From: Chitinophagales bacterium
GTDB taxonomy: Bacteria; Bacteroidota; Bacteroidia; Chitinophagales; CAIODY01
NCBI GenBank assembly: GCA_947452995.1
Contig: CANGEV010000003.1
Coordinates: 62,001 to 126,000 of the forward strand
Reading direction: 5' to 3'
DNA: 64,000 nucleotides
This document shows, piece after piece, positions 47,977 through 57,083 of the stretch (position 1 is the first letter of the stretch; each line of letters starts with the position of its first letter). The notes below the pieces were generated by a model. The model was given only the letters and a program-made list of their open reading frames with translations, was not told the origin of the DNA and made no database searches. The position numbers and the translations under genes were made by a program.

Positions 47977-48023
47977 AGTAATTCAACGACTAAAATGATA
48001 AAATCATAATGCCTTGTGAATGA

Positions 48024-48055
48024 TTTCACAATTCAAGTTGTAGTGCTTAAATTTG
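48024..48055 (+). promoter_or_regulatory. Promoter of the bacilliredoxin gene
   Basis: TTTC (48024-48027), 20 bases, TAAATTTG (48048-48055): one mismatch from the Bacteroidota consensus. The ATG at 48073 is 17 bases further on. Confidence 0.55.
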
Positions 48056-48072
48056 CAAAAAATAATCCCATT

Positions 48073-48486
48073 ATGTATCCAGCAGAAATCGTTAATCCAA
48101 TGAAAGCAGAAATGACTGCTGTCGGATTTACAGAACTTACGACCCCACAGCAAGTGGATGATATGATGCATGCAGGCGGCACTACGCTTGTGTTTTTTAA
48201 CAGCGTATGCGGTTGCGCAGCAGGTTCGGCTCGTCCGGGTGTAAAAATGGCTGTGCAGCACAGTGCAAAAAAACCACAAAACTTAACTACTGTTTTCGCT
48301 GGTTTTGATGTAGATGCCGTTAAGCAAGCACGCACATACACCTTGCCTTATCCTCCATCTTCGCCATGTATTGCGCTTTTTAAAGATGGTCAGATCGTTC
48401 ACTTCATCGAACGTCACCACATTGAAGGCAGATCTGCTGAAATGGTTGCTCAAAATCTTATGGGTGCATTCGAAGAACATTGTTAA
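48073..48486 (+). CDS. BrxA/BrxB-family bacilliredoxin
   Basis: A 137-residue thioredoxin-fold protein of the YphP/BrxA/BrxB family. The active site is C46-G47-C48 in FFNSVCGCAAGSARPGV, typical of bacilliredoxins, which remove bacillithiol from proteins after oxidative stress. Other family stretches: MYPAEIVNPMKAEM at the N-terminus and LPYPPSSPCIALFKDGQIVHFIERHHIEGRSAE near the C-terminus. The ATG at 48073 matches the family start exactly; an in-frame TTG 19 codons upstream would run through the promoter box. Single gene with its own promoter and terminator. Confidence 0.92.
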   Translation: MYPAEIVNPMKAEMTAVGFTELTTPQQVDDMMHAGGTTLVFFNSVCGCAAGSARPGVKMAVQHSAKKPQNLTTVFAGFDVDAVKQARTYTLPYPPSSPCIALFKDGQIVHFIERHHIEGRSAEMVAQNLMGAFEEHC

Positions 48487-48506
48487 TCGAAGCTACACTC
48501 CAAGAT

Positions 48507-48544
48507 AAAAGGCTATACATTGCGAATGTGTAGCCTTTTTTTTA
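48507..48544 (+). terminator. Intrinsic terminator after the bacilliredoxin gene
   Basis: AAAAGGCTATACATT (48507-48521) pairs with AATGTGTAGCCTTTT (48525-48539), with one G-T pair and a short GCG loop, followed by a long T-run. Confidence 0.88.
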
Positions 48545-48566
48545 TATTCGCATAAACCTATATCAA

Positions 48567-49349
48567 ATGAAAAAAATCTTTACACTTCTATTTGCCTTAG
48601 TTGCTTTGGGCATTACTCAAAAATCCTTCGCTCAATGTACGCCCGACTTAAGTTGGAATACTTCTGGCATTCGACCTGATAGCACTACCAACCTACCGGA
48701 TGGTTGCGAAAATATCCCTTATTCAACACAAATGGATATCTACGTTCCAGATTCTGTACACCAAATGCAAGCTGGGACAAGCGTTGCCATTTATATCGAT
48801 TCGGTTCGTTTGTTAAGTGTAACAGGCTTACCTGCAGGCATGACATATGTAACAAATCCTGCTAGTGGAAAGTTTGCAAAATACGCACATGGTTGTGCCT
48901 TAATTTCAGGAACTTGTAGCACACCAGGCACTTACCCTTTAACAGTTATCACCAAAGCTTCGGTACGTTTGCTACTTCCATTCATTCCTGCTACCGTACG
49001 TTATGACACTGTTAGATACTACCGTATCAACATCAATGCTGCAGGTGGAGCCAATTGTAATGTTGGTATTGAAAATCATTTGAACCCTACTGAAATGGGT
49101 ATTCACAGTGTGGTAGCGAATGTAAACGAAAACTATTTACAAGTAACGTGCAATGCTCCGGCAGCGACTCCTACTCTTTTCCGTGTAGTGAATTCTATCG
49201 GACAAGAAGTTTATTCAAACAAGGTTTCAACACAACAAGGCTACCAAATTATTCGTCTTGAAAATTTTGAAGCAGAATCTGGTATCTATGTTTTGCAAAT
49301 GCAACAAGGTAATCAGTTTAAGTCGTATAAATTGCAAGTAATTAAGTAA
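48567..49349 (+). CDS. Small secreted protein with T9SS type A sorting domain
   Basis: A 260-residue secreted protein with a signal peptide (about 1-22, ending KSFAQ). The mature part has a Cys-containing beta domain (CTPDLSWNTSGIRPDSTTNLPDGCENIPYS) of no recognised family, and a T9SS sorting domain in the last 80 residues or so (NENYLQVTCNAPAATPTLFRVVNSIGQEVYSN...ESGIYVLQMQQGNQFKSYKLQVIK). It is therefore delivered to the cell surface or medium by the type IX system. Single gene between two terminators. Function of the N-terminal domain unknown. Confidence 0.85.
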   Translation: MKKIFTLLFALVALGITQKSFAQCTPDLSWNTSGIRPDSTTNLPDGCENIPYSTQMDIYVPDSVHQMQAGTSVAIYIDSVRLLSVTGLPAGMTYVTNPASGKFAKYAHGCALISGTCSTPGTYPLTVITKASVRLLLPFIPATVRYDTVRYYRININAAGGANCNVGIENHLNPTEMGIHSVVANVNENYLQVTCNAPAATPTLFRVVNSIGQEVYSNKVSTQQGYQIIRLENFEAESGIYVLQMQQGNQFKSYKLQVIK

Positions 49350-49364
49350 TCTAAAGTAGTTTAA

Positions 49365-49396
49365 GGAGCAGGTGTGCGAACGCCTGCTCCTTTTTT
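49365..49396 (+). terminator. Intrinsic terminator after the small T9SS protein
   Basis: GGAGCAGGTG (49365-49374) pairs with CGCCTGCTCC (49381-49390) across a TGCGAA loop, followed by six T. Confidence 0.9.
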
Positions 49397-49413
49397 ATTA
49401 AAATCATTCAATC

Positions 49414-50184
49414 GTGTCTTTATATTATATTCGATTTGGGTTTGACGGAACAGCCTTTCATGGCTATCAGACACAAGACAATGAGCTTAATTTGAGAACA
49501 GCGCAGCAAGAACTTGAAGAGAAACTCAGTATTCTTTTCAGAGAAAAAATTGTGATTACGGGTGCTTCGCGCACTGACACGGGTGTTCATATCGTAGAAT
49601 CATTTGCGCACTTTAAAACGGAGCAGCCACTTCCAGAACATGCTGTTCGGAGGATTAATTTTATGCTCCCTTCAGATATTGGCGTAAGTCGTTTAGGACT
49701 TGCTCCGGAAGGGTTTCATTCAAGATTCGACGCGATACAACGACACTATATTTATCATATTCATTATGACAAAGATCCATTTCTGCATAACAGATCTCTG
49801 CACTTTCCATACCGTCATTTGGATTTGGATAAAATGAATGAGGCTGCGGCTTATTTAAAGGAACAAACAGACTTTGCCACTTTCTGTAAACGAAATAGCG
49901 ATAATAAAACAACTCGTTGTAGAATCGATTATATTCAATGGAGTCAGCGTACAGCAAATCGAATTCAATTTGAAGTACATGCGGATCGTTTTTTGCGTGG
50001 GATGATTAGAGGACTCGTTGGAACGATGATAAAAGTGGGTAATGGGAAAACGAGCTTTGAGCAGTTCAAAGAAATTGTTGCCTCCCACGACAACAAGAAC
50101 GCTGATTTCAGCGTTCCTGGTTGTGGCTTATACCTTACACGGGTAATTTACCCGGAAGCCCTAGAGAAGGCACTTTTAGCGTAA
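49414..50184 (+). CDS. truA: tRNA pseudouridine synthase A
   Basis: A 256-residue enzyme that makes pseudouridine at positions 38-40 of the tRNA anticodon arm. The catalytic aspartate is D55 in GASRTDTGVH, and the family patterns RFGFDGTAFHGYQTQ, HFPYRHLDLDKMNEAAAYL, DFATFCKRNSDNKTTRC and DRFLRGMIRGLVGTMIKVG are complete. The start is a GTG at 49414, 18 bases after the preceding terminator; no ATG fits the family start. Converges on the LamG/SprB-type gene. Confidence 0.95.
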   Translation: MSLYYIRFGFDGTAFHGYQTQDNELNLRTAQQELEEKLSILFREKIVITGASRTDTGVHIVESFAHFKTEQPLPEHAVRRINFMLPSDIGVSRLGLAPEGFHSRFDAIQRHYIYHIHYDKDPFLHNRSLHFPYRHLDLDKMNEAAAYLKEQTDFATFCKRNSDNKTTRCRIDYIQWSQRTANRIQFEVHADRFLRGMIRGLVGTMIKVGNGKTSFEQFKEIVASHDNKNADFSVPGCGLYLTRVIYPEALEKALLA

Positions 50185-50190
50185 TAAGCT

Positions 50191-53100
50191 TTACTTAATC
50201 AGCTTGGTATTATACGATACCTTATTATTTCTATCCGAAATACTGATTATATATAAGCCGTCATTCAATGCCGGAGTTGAGATTTGATTGACCCCGAACG
50301 CAATGGCTTGTTTATAGATGATTTGTCCGATTGTATTACGGATTTCAATTTGAGACGCATTGACATTATTATTCAACAAATGAATCGTTTGATGCGCTTC
50401 ATCTGACCAATAAACATTATATAATTTTTTAGCTACTGTATTGGCAAAGCCTTCTCCGAATTCAAAATCAACTCTCGCTGAACGTGTTGTATCACTGCAT
50501 ATGCTATCAGAAAGCACACAGCGGTACTGATCAACAGTTGGCGTCAATGTAGTAATGAAAATTTCTAGATAGCTAGAATTAATGCCGGAATAAGTCATTT
50601 TCTTATATCCATCATGGCAATTAATCCAAATTCCTGAAGAATCTACTTGCCATTGATAATTAATTCCGCTACTACTTGATAGAACATTAAGTGCCAAGGA
50701 AGAAGTCCAAAACTGTAAAGTGTCACGAGGTTCAACCAACACGAAATTTGCTGTTGGTCCGGCAACAATCGTATCGATTATTGTGGTCGAACAAACGTTA
50801 GAATCTGTAATAATACAGGAATAAATTCCGGCGCCTAAATTTTGCTGTGTATTGGTGTTGCCTGCCAAAGGCGCTGCATTAAATTGCCACATATAATGAT
50901 ACATTGGTATGCCGCCAACCACATATAAATTAATGCTTGCGTCGTTGGATGCGCCGCAGGTGATAGTAGTTGTGCTGGCATTTGCTAGCAATGGCGTCGG
51001 GCTCACCACATGAAAAGTGTCGTAGGCATGACAATTATTGGCATCCGTTACAAGCACCGAGTATGCTCCATTTGCAAGATTATGGATACTAGTATTTGTT
51101 GAACCATTCGACCATGCATAGGTATATGGTTGAATACCTCCTACTCCAGCGTGCACAGCTACAAAGCCATTCGCTTGACCTGCACACGGCTGATTTAAGA
51201 AGCTCGAATCGACTATAACTTGAATCGGTGTTGGTTGATTTACGGTAAAATTAACAGTCGCGCAATTCATATAATCCGCAACTACAACGCATTGATAATT
51301 GCCAGCGTAAAGGTTAATGGCGGAGTCGACAGTTGAAACGGACGGATTCCATTGATACTCCATATAATTAGCCACATGTCCATTATAATTAACTTGCAGA
51401 TAGGCTGCTCCATTTGCTGCTCCACCACAACTATTATTGGTTACATTGACTGTTGCCGTGATTGGTGAATAATTATATAACAATTTTACTTCACTCAAAG
51501 AAATCGCTCGTGAGTAAACAGCAATATCGTCTAAGATTCCTGAATAATACTCTCCATAATGCGTATTACCTAAAATGGCACGACAGTTTGGCGCAAGATT
51601 AAAGATCACGTTTGAGTCAACGAATGCTAGTGCGGAGTCGATATAGACATTCACCATGTTGGCATCATAGGTGAAGGTCAACAGACTTGGCTTGTTTGGA
51701 TTAATATACGCGTTAGAAGAAATCAAATTTAGACTTCCATTTTGGCGATTTAAATCAAAAACAATTGTATCGTTACGAACACCAATCCAATATCCATTCC
51801 CGAATGTATTCAAGTTAGAAAAAATAGTAGCGTTGTGATTCTGCGGATTCGAGTTTGTTTGAAGCCAAGCCGCAATAGAGAATTGATTTAGGTTGAAGGC
51901 ATAACCAGTACCTAATGCCACGCTATCTTGAATAATCGTTGCGTTTGAATTCAGACTAATAGCTGATTCTGAGCAACTACTTCGATTAGGAACATATACG
52001 CCACCAAAATTGCTACCAAAGTTCATGAAGCCCGACTCATCAAGCGTATTATGATTAAAAGGATACCATGCATACAGTCCATTCGTACTCATATAAGGTG
52101 GAATTGTAATTGGAAATGGACAGGCTGTTTGCTGGTTGAAGGTATCCGTACTTGCTAAAAAACAATTATGCGCATCTGTTACATAAACAGTGTAAGTTCC
52201 ATTCGCGCAATAAAGTGCATTTCCCGCATAGGAAGTAACGCCACCATTTGAAGACCCCCAGATATAATAATAGGGAGGTGTTCCTCCGGATGCAATTGCC
52301 TGCACATTGCCATTCGCAGAAAACACACATGCAGGTTCTGATGCCCGATGAATACCAAACTGCAAAGGCTTTGGAGCTGTAATAACAATCGTATCTACAG
52401 TAATGCAGCCATTATCATCACTAGCGTTAAACAAATAAATCCCTTGCGGCAAATATTGTGCTGTATCGTTTGTACTTACAGCAGGTGTCCAAGTCAATTG
52501 ATAATTAGAAGTTGGATTTAAAGTACCTCCAGTTACAGCTTGAATGATGGTGGCATTACTATCGCCATAGCATGAAGGCGCGGTTTGAAATACCGTTTGA
52601 ATTTGTATCGCAGCAGGTACGGTTAATGTCACTGGCAACGTTAAACAGCGATCATTTTGATCTTGAATAAGTACAGTCAACTGTTCGGATACTGATGATG
52701 TAACACTATCTCCGACTCCGATTACGGTAGGTGTACTATTGCGAGCAGTCCAAGTATAAGTGTAATTTTGAAATACAGATCCAGACACATGCACTGCAGC
52801 AGTGCTTAATTGATTACCACAAAGCGCTTGATGACTTGTAATCGTAGCTGAGATTGGCTGATTAAAGTAAAGACTTTGTATTTCTGCAACGGTTAATAAA
52901 CGGCTCCACCAGCCTATATCCTCTAAAGCACCACCAGCAGCTTCGCCAAAAATAGAATTGCCAAAAATAATATTCGCATTCGGATTGATAGCTATCACAC
53001 CAGGGATTATCACTTTGAGCACAGTATCAACATAAATACGTGTGGCACCAAGAGAGTAGGTCATAACATAGTGATGCCAATTTTTTGTTGCTCCTAAGCC

Positions 53101-53553
53101 TATGTTAGATAAGGTAGAAGTTGAGGTGATTTTGTTGCCGAACTTATTAAAATCAAAAAGTATCTGACTATTATATAATCCGAATTGAAATCCACCCATG
53201 CTATCATTCCAACTCACAAAACTATGAATATTGGTATCTTGTGGATTGGCATTCGACCATAGTGAAATCGTGAACTGATTTGCGAATAAATTAACACCAT
53301 AGTGAACGCCCAAAGAATCTCCATCACGATTAAACTCGAGCGCAGAATTTAAACAACCATTTCTTCCTGCTACCTTATTTTGACGACTCAAAATTCCATC
53401 GCGCATATTTCCGCTTGAATCAGCAGCTAAACTATTGTTCAAGGAATACCAAAGTTCTATTCCTGACTTCGGAACATAGCTTGGTAGGTTTTGTGCGTTG
53501 CTATAAAAAACAATAGAGAAACAAACCAAGAGGAGTGTAAGTTTCAATTTCAT
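50191..53553 (-). CDS. Large surface protein with two LamG domains, SprB repeats and T9SS sorting domain
   Basis: A 1120-residue secreted protein. A signal peptide (about 1-20) precedes LamG/concanavalin-like domain 1 (about 30-235: GIELWYSLNNSLAADSSGNMRDG...NLFANQFTISLW), Ig/SprB-like repeats (about 240-475) with GGTPPYYYIWGSSNGG and CFLASTD, a second LamG domain (about 490-705: LYAWYPFNHNTLDESGFMNFG), more SprB repeats (QPYTYAWSNGSTNTSIHNLANGAYSVLVTDANNC), and a T9SS sorting domain (QIEIRNTIGQIIYKQ...LNDGLYIISISDRNNKVSYNTKLIK). It is probably an adhesin or surface-layer protein; ligand unknown. Confidence 0.88.
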   Translation of the reverse strand: MKLKLTLLLVCFSIVFYSNAQNLPSYVPKSGIELWYSLNNSLAADSSGNMRDGILSRQNKVAGRNGCLNSALEFNRDGDSLGVHYGVNLFANQFTISLWSNANPQDTNIHSFVSWNDSMGGFQFGLYNSQILFDFNKFGNKITSTSTLSNIGLGATKNWHHYVMTYSLGATRIYVDTVLKVIIPGVIAINPNANIIFGNSIFGEAAGGALEDIGWWSRLLTVAEIQSLYFNQPISATITSHQALCGNQLSTAAVHVSGSVFQNYTYTWTARNSTPTVIGVGDSVTSSVSEQLTVLIQDQNDRCLTLPVTLTVPAAIQIQTVFQTAPSCYGDSNATIIQAVTGGTLNPTSNYQLTWTPAVSTNDTAQYLPQGIYLFNASDDNGCITVDTIVITAPKPLQFGIHRASEPACVFSANGNVQAIASGGTPPYYYIWGSSNGGVTSYAGNALYCANGTYTVYVTDAHNCFLASTDTFNQQTACPFPITIPPYMSTNGLYAWYPFNHNTLDESGFMNFGSNFGGVYVPNRSSCSESAISLNSNATIIQDSVALGTGYAFNLNQFSIAAWLQTNSNPQNHNATIFSNLNTFGNGYWIGVRNDTIVFDLNRQNGSLNLISSNAYINPNKPSLLTFTYDANMVNVYIDSALAFVDSNVIFNLAPNCRAILGNTHYGEYYSGILDDIAVYSRAISLSEVKLLYNYSPITATVNVTNNSCGGAANGAAYLQVNYNGHVANYMEYQWNPSVSTVDSAINLYAGNYQCVVVADYMNCATVNFTVNQPTPIQVIVDSSFLNQPCAGQANGFVAVHAGVGGIQPYTYAWSNGSTNTSIHNLANGAYSVLVTDANNCHAYDTFHVVSPTPLLANASTTTITCGASNDASINLYVVGGIPMYHYMWQFNAAPLAGNTNTQQNLGAGIYSCIITDSNVCSTTIIDTIVAGPTANFVLVEPRDTLQFWTSSLALNVLSSSSGINYQWQVDSSGIWINCHDGYKKMTYSGINSSYLEIFITTLTPTVDQYRCVLSDSICSDTTRSARVDFEFGEGFANTVAKKLYNVYWSDEAHQTIHLLNNNVNASQIEIRNTIGQIIYKQAIAFGVNQISTPALNDGLYIISISDRNNKVSYNTKLIK

Positions 53554-53605
53554 ATCAAAAGTGGTTTCCTTAAAAATAATGATATTGCAGGAATCTTTAT
53601 AATAA

Positions 53606-53629
53606 AAAAGGAGGCCGAAGCCTCCTTTT
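53606..53629 (-). terminator. Intrinsic terminator after ahcY
   Basis: GGAGGC (53610-53615), CGAA loop, GCCTCC (53620-53625), with A-runs and T-runs on both sides so it can act in both directions. It lies 21 bases past the ahcY stop on the minus strand and upstream of the LamG/SprB gene. Confidence 0.82.
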
Positions 53630-53649
53630 GTGCATTAATCTTTTGCAGA

Positions 53650-54978
53650 TTAGTAACGGTACATTTCTGGTTTGAAAGGACCTGCTACAGGAATACCTAA
53701 GTATTCTGATTGAGCAGAAGTCAACTCTTCTAATTCAACACCAATTTTCTTCAAATGCAAACGAGCTACTTTTTCATCTAAATGTTTAGGAAGAACGTAC
53801 ACTTTGTTTTCATATTTATCTGCGTTCAACCACAATTCCAATTGAGCTAAAGTTTGGTTTGTGAAAGAATTTGACATAACAAAGGAAGGGTGACCAGTCG
53901 CGCAACCTAAGTTAACTAAACGACCTTCAGCTAAAACAATCACTTCTTTACCTTCGATATTGTACAAGTCTACTTGAGGCTTGATAGTATCTTTCGTATT
54001 GCCATAATTATCATTCAACCAAGCCATATCAATTTCAATATCGAAGTGCCCGATATTACAAACGATTGCTTTATCTTTCATTGAACGGAAATGTTTTTCA
54101 GTGATCAAATCGCGACAACCAGAGGCTGTAACGATAATGTCAGCTTCTTTAACAGCAGCTTCCATTTTCTTCACTTCGTAACCGTCCATTGCTGCTTGCA
54201 AAGCACAGATTGGATCGATTTCAGTAACGATAACACGGCAACCTGCTGCACGTAATGAATCAGCAGAACCTTTACCTACGTCGCCATAACCACCTACAAC
54301 AGCCACTTTACCAGCCATCATAATATCTGTTGCACGACGAATCGCATCCACACATGATTCACGACAACCGTATTTATTATCAAATTTAGATTTTGTAACA
54401 GAGTCGTTCACATTGAAAGCAGGCATTGGTAATGTACCTTTAGCCATACGCTCATATAAACGGTGAACACCGGTTGTAGTCTCTTCACTCAAACCTTTGA
54501 TACCAGCTACTAATTCAGGATATTTATCCAAAACGATATTCGTTAAATCGCCCCCATCATCCAAGATCATATTCAACGGACGATCTGCACCTCCAAAGAA
54601 TAATGTTTGTTCAATACACCAGTCAGCATCTTCCAAAGATTGACCTTTCCAAGCAAAAACACCGATACCAGCTTCAGCGATTGCAGCTGCAGCGTTATCT
54701 TGTGTTGAGAAGATATTACAAGAACTCCATTTAACCTCTGCACCCAAATCAACTAATGTTTCAATCAAAACAGCCGTTTGGATTGTCATGTGTAAACAAC
54801 CTGCGATGCGCGCACCTTTCAATGGTTGTTTTCCTTTATATTCTTCACGAAGAGCCATCAAACCTGGCATTTCAGCTTCAGCCAAGCGGATTTCTTTACG
54901 TCCCCAAGCTGCTAAACTCATGTCAGCAACCTTGTGTTTCAGATTAAAATCAATCTGTGTTTTTGTTGTGGTACTCAT
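53650..54978 (-). CDS. ahcY: S-adenosylhomocysteine hydrolase
   Basis: A 442-residue cytosolic NAD-dependent enzyme splitting S-adenosylhomocysteine into adenosine and homocysteine, which clears the inhibitory product of methylation. Family features: [52 protein letters not shown], the NAD-binding [17 protein letters not shown], and the C-terminal [46 protein letters not shown]. Full length. It has its own promoter. No SAH riboswitch-like structure was recognised upstream. metF, which feeds the same methyl cycle, lies 2 kb away. Confidence 0.97.
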   Translation of the reverse strand: MSTTTKTQIDFNLKHKVADMSLAAWGRKEIRLAEAEMPGLMALREEYKGKQPLKGARIAGCLHMTIQTAVLIETLVDLGAEVKWSSCNIFSTQDNAAAAIAEAGIGVFAWKGQSLEDADWCIEQTLFFGGADRPLNMILDDGGDLTNIVLDKYPELVAGIKGLSEETTTGVHRLYERMAKGTLPMPAFNVNDSVTKSKFDNKYGCRESCVDAIRRATDIMMAGKVAVVGGYGDVGKGSADSLRAAGCRVIVTEIDPICALQAAMDGYEVKKMEAAVKEADIIVTASGCRDLITEKHFRSMKDKAIVCNIGHFDIEIDMAWLNDNYGNTKDTIKPQVDLYNIEGKEVIVLAEGRLVNLGCATGHPSFVMSNSFTNQTLAQLELWLNADKYENKVYVLPKHLDEKVARLHLKKIGVELEELTSAQSEYLGIPVAGPFKPEMYRY

Positions 54979-55017
54979 ATTATTGAATTTATAATGTTTG
55001 GTTTGTTTTCACCTTTG

Positions 55018-55049
55018 CAAATGTAGGAGTTTCCCTATTCATTCCCAAA
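55018..55049 (-). promoter_or_regulatory. Promoter of ahcY
   Basis: On the minus strand TTTG (55049-55046), 20 bases, TACATTTG (55025-55018): a full match to the Bacteroidota promoter form. The leader to the ATG at 54978 would be about 30 bases. Confidence 0.7.
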
Positions 55050-55139
55050 TAAGAGTTAAAACAAGCTGTTTCCATAAATGTTTTGAATAAATAGGCTAAA
55101 AAGCTTCAACAAAAGCTCCATTTTCAGGCTAGTTCCTAT

Positions 55140-55147
55140 TATTTTTG
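55140..55147 (+). promoter_or_regulatory. TATTTTTG box before the multihaem cytochrome gene
   Basis: TATTTTTG matches TAnnTTTG and ends 4 bases before the GTG at 55152. No TTTG is found at the standard distance upstream. Confidence 0.35.
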
Positions 55148-55151
55148 AACG

Positions 55152-57083
55152 GTGCGCCGCAGTTATGTCTTTTTATTGTCTATCGTAGCAGGTTTTGCTC
55201 TTTATTTGCTCTCGTGCCAGCAAGCAAGCAATACACCTAGCTCCCCCTTTCTGAATGTATATGATAGTACAGCACATTATGTTGGTATGCAAACTTGCAA
55301 AGGCTGCCATTCCGATATCTACGCTAGCTTCATGGAAACAGGGATGGGACAGAGCTGGGACAGAGCTCGGCCTTATAAATCTAAGGCCATTTTTGGTGAT
55401 AATCAACTTGTTTACGACAGCATTAATAATCTGTATTATCATCCTTATTGGAAAGACTCCATCTTACACATATTAGAATACCGCAAAGAAGATGGCAAAA
55501 TCGTTCATGAGCGGGATCAAACCATAGATTATATCGTAGGGAGTGGACAACATACCAATTCACACTTATTTACTGTCAATAATTATCTCTACCAAGCACC
55601 TATTACTTTTTACACACAGCTCGGCTTGTGGGATTTAGCACCAGGTTTTGAAAATGGACAAAACTCTAAATTCACGCGTCCTATACAACAAGAGTGTATT
55701 ACCTGTCATAATTTCTATCCTAAAATCGACCCTGCAGCAGAAAACCGATATTCGGATGTTCCTACAGGGATTCAATGCGAACGCTGTCATGGCCCCGGAA
55801 GTATACATGTCGCGCAAAAACAAAACGGCATTTTGGTCGACATTAAAACGCAAACGGATTATAGTATTGTCAACCCACGTAAGCTCGATCGCGAACGACA
55901 AATCAGCGTTTGTCAACGTTGTCATTTGCAAGGTATATCTGTTTTAAATGAAGGGAAAACATTTTTCGACTTCCGCCCAGGAATGCTATTGAGTGAAGTG
56001 ATGCACACCTTCGTCCCGAGATATACCGATAGCCTCGACAATTTTATCATGGCCTCGCATGTCGATCGGATGAAAATGAGTCGTTGCTTTATCCAATCAG
56101 ACATGACTTGTTTGAGTTGTCATAATCCGCATATAAGCGTAAAGAAAACAAGTGCAGCCTATTGGGATGAAAAATGTACTACTTGTCATTCTTCCAAAGG
56201 AACAACGTGTACGGCAAAAGACGCGACAGGACAAGTAGAAAAAAGCAAGTGCGTGAGCTGTCATATGCCGATGAGCGGAAGTAAAGATATTCCGCATGTA
56301 CAGATCCACGATCATAATATTCGTAAGCCCCTTTCTTCGCAAGAGATTAAGTCTATTGCTCAGTTCGTGCGCCTCGCTTGTGTCAGTGATCAACAAGCTC
56401 CAGGAGCATTGACAGAGGCAAATGCATTTTTAAATTTATTTGAAGAATATGAAAGCAATGCCCTTTATTTAGAAAAGGCGTCCAGCTTACTCCATACTAT
56501 TCCAGAGAATGAAAGAACCAATCGATGGCTTAGCTTAAGTATTCGTCTTTACTTTTTAAAAAACGATTTTAAACAATTGATTGCTGTGTATCATGCAAAT
56601 TCCAATTTGCTTAGCAATGCAGAGGCATGGACAAACTATCGCTTAGGGGAAGCGTTCATGCAACAAGGAGACATGCAAGAGGCGATCCATTTTTTAAAAG
56701 AAGCAAACACCCAACAGTCTAAGAATCTTGAATTCATCAACAAACTTGGCGAAGCATACTTTAAAAACAAGCAGGTATCTCTTGCGCAAGCCTGTTTTAA
56801 GCAGGTACTTTCTCTTAATTCGAAAAACATTTCGGCTAACGTGAGTAACGCGTGGTGTGAACATCTTGCAGGCAACGACGCAGAATCAATTCGCTTTTAC
56901 AAAAGTGCATTAGCATTGAATCCTGATTACTATACTGCATTAATAGGCTTGGCTCAATTGTATGTGCTACAAAAAAATTACGGCGCTGCAAAACCATTAG
57001 CTTTGAGAGCAAAGAAAATAAACAACACAGAAGCTGTTAGAGCCTTATTACAAGAAATAAATTTAGGAGGAGGTCCGGATTAA
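55152..57083 (+). CDS. Seven-haem c-type cytochrome lipoprotein with TPR domain
   Basis: A 643-residue protein. A GTG start leads into a hydrophobic signal with a lipobox LLSC at 19-22, so it is probably lipid-anchored at Cys22. Seven CxxCH haem-binding motifs are present at residues 49-53, 182-186, 209-213, 254-258, 320-324, 342-346 and 367-371, in the style of cytochrome c-554-like multihaem domains. The C-terminal part (about 425-640) has TPR repeats (WTNYRLGEAFMQQGDMQEAIHFLKEAN; LEFINKLGEAYFKNKQVSLAQACFKQVL). It is a periplasmic electron carrier or reductase with a protein-binding tail. Partner and acceptor unknown. The last 4 bases overlap the convergent metF gene. Confidence 0.88.
   Translation: MRRSYVFLLSIVAGFALYLLSCQQASNTPSSPFLNVYDSTAHYVGMQTCKGCHSDIYASFMETGMGQSWDRARPYKSKAIFGDNQLVYDSINNLYYHPYWKDSILHILEYRKEDGKIVHERDQTIDYIVGSGQHTNSHLFTVNNYLYQAPITFYTQLGLWDLAPGFENGQNSKFTRPIQQECITCHNFYPKIDPAAENRYSDVPTGIQCERCHGPGSIHVAQKQNGILVDIKTQTDYSIVNPRKLDRERQISVCQRCHLQGISVLNEGKTFFDFRPGMLLSEVMHTFVPRYTDSLDNFIMASHVDRMKMSRCFIQSDMTCLSCHNPHISVKKTSAAYWDEKCTTCHSSKGTTCTAKDATGQVEKSKCVSCHMPMSGSKDIPHVQIHDHNIRKPLSSQEIKSIAQFVRLACVSDQQAPGALTEANAFLNLFEEYESNALYLEKASSLLHTIPENERTNRWLSLSIRLYFLKNDFKQLIAVYHANSNLLSNAEAWTNYRLGEAFMQQGDMQEAIHFLKEANTQQSKNLEFINKLGEAYFKNKQVSLAQACFKQVLSLNSKNISANVSNAWCEHLAGNDAESIRFYKSALALNPDYYTALIGLAQLYVLQKNYGAAKPLALRAKKINNTEAVRALLQEINLGGGPD

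Noticed and set aside
55635-55947. Open frames on both strands within the cytochrome gene
   Set aside because: They follow the codon bias of the real gene and have no recognisable motif.
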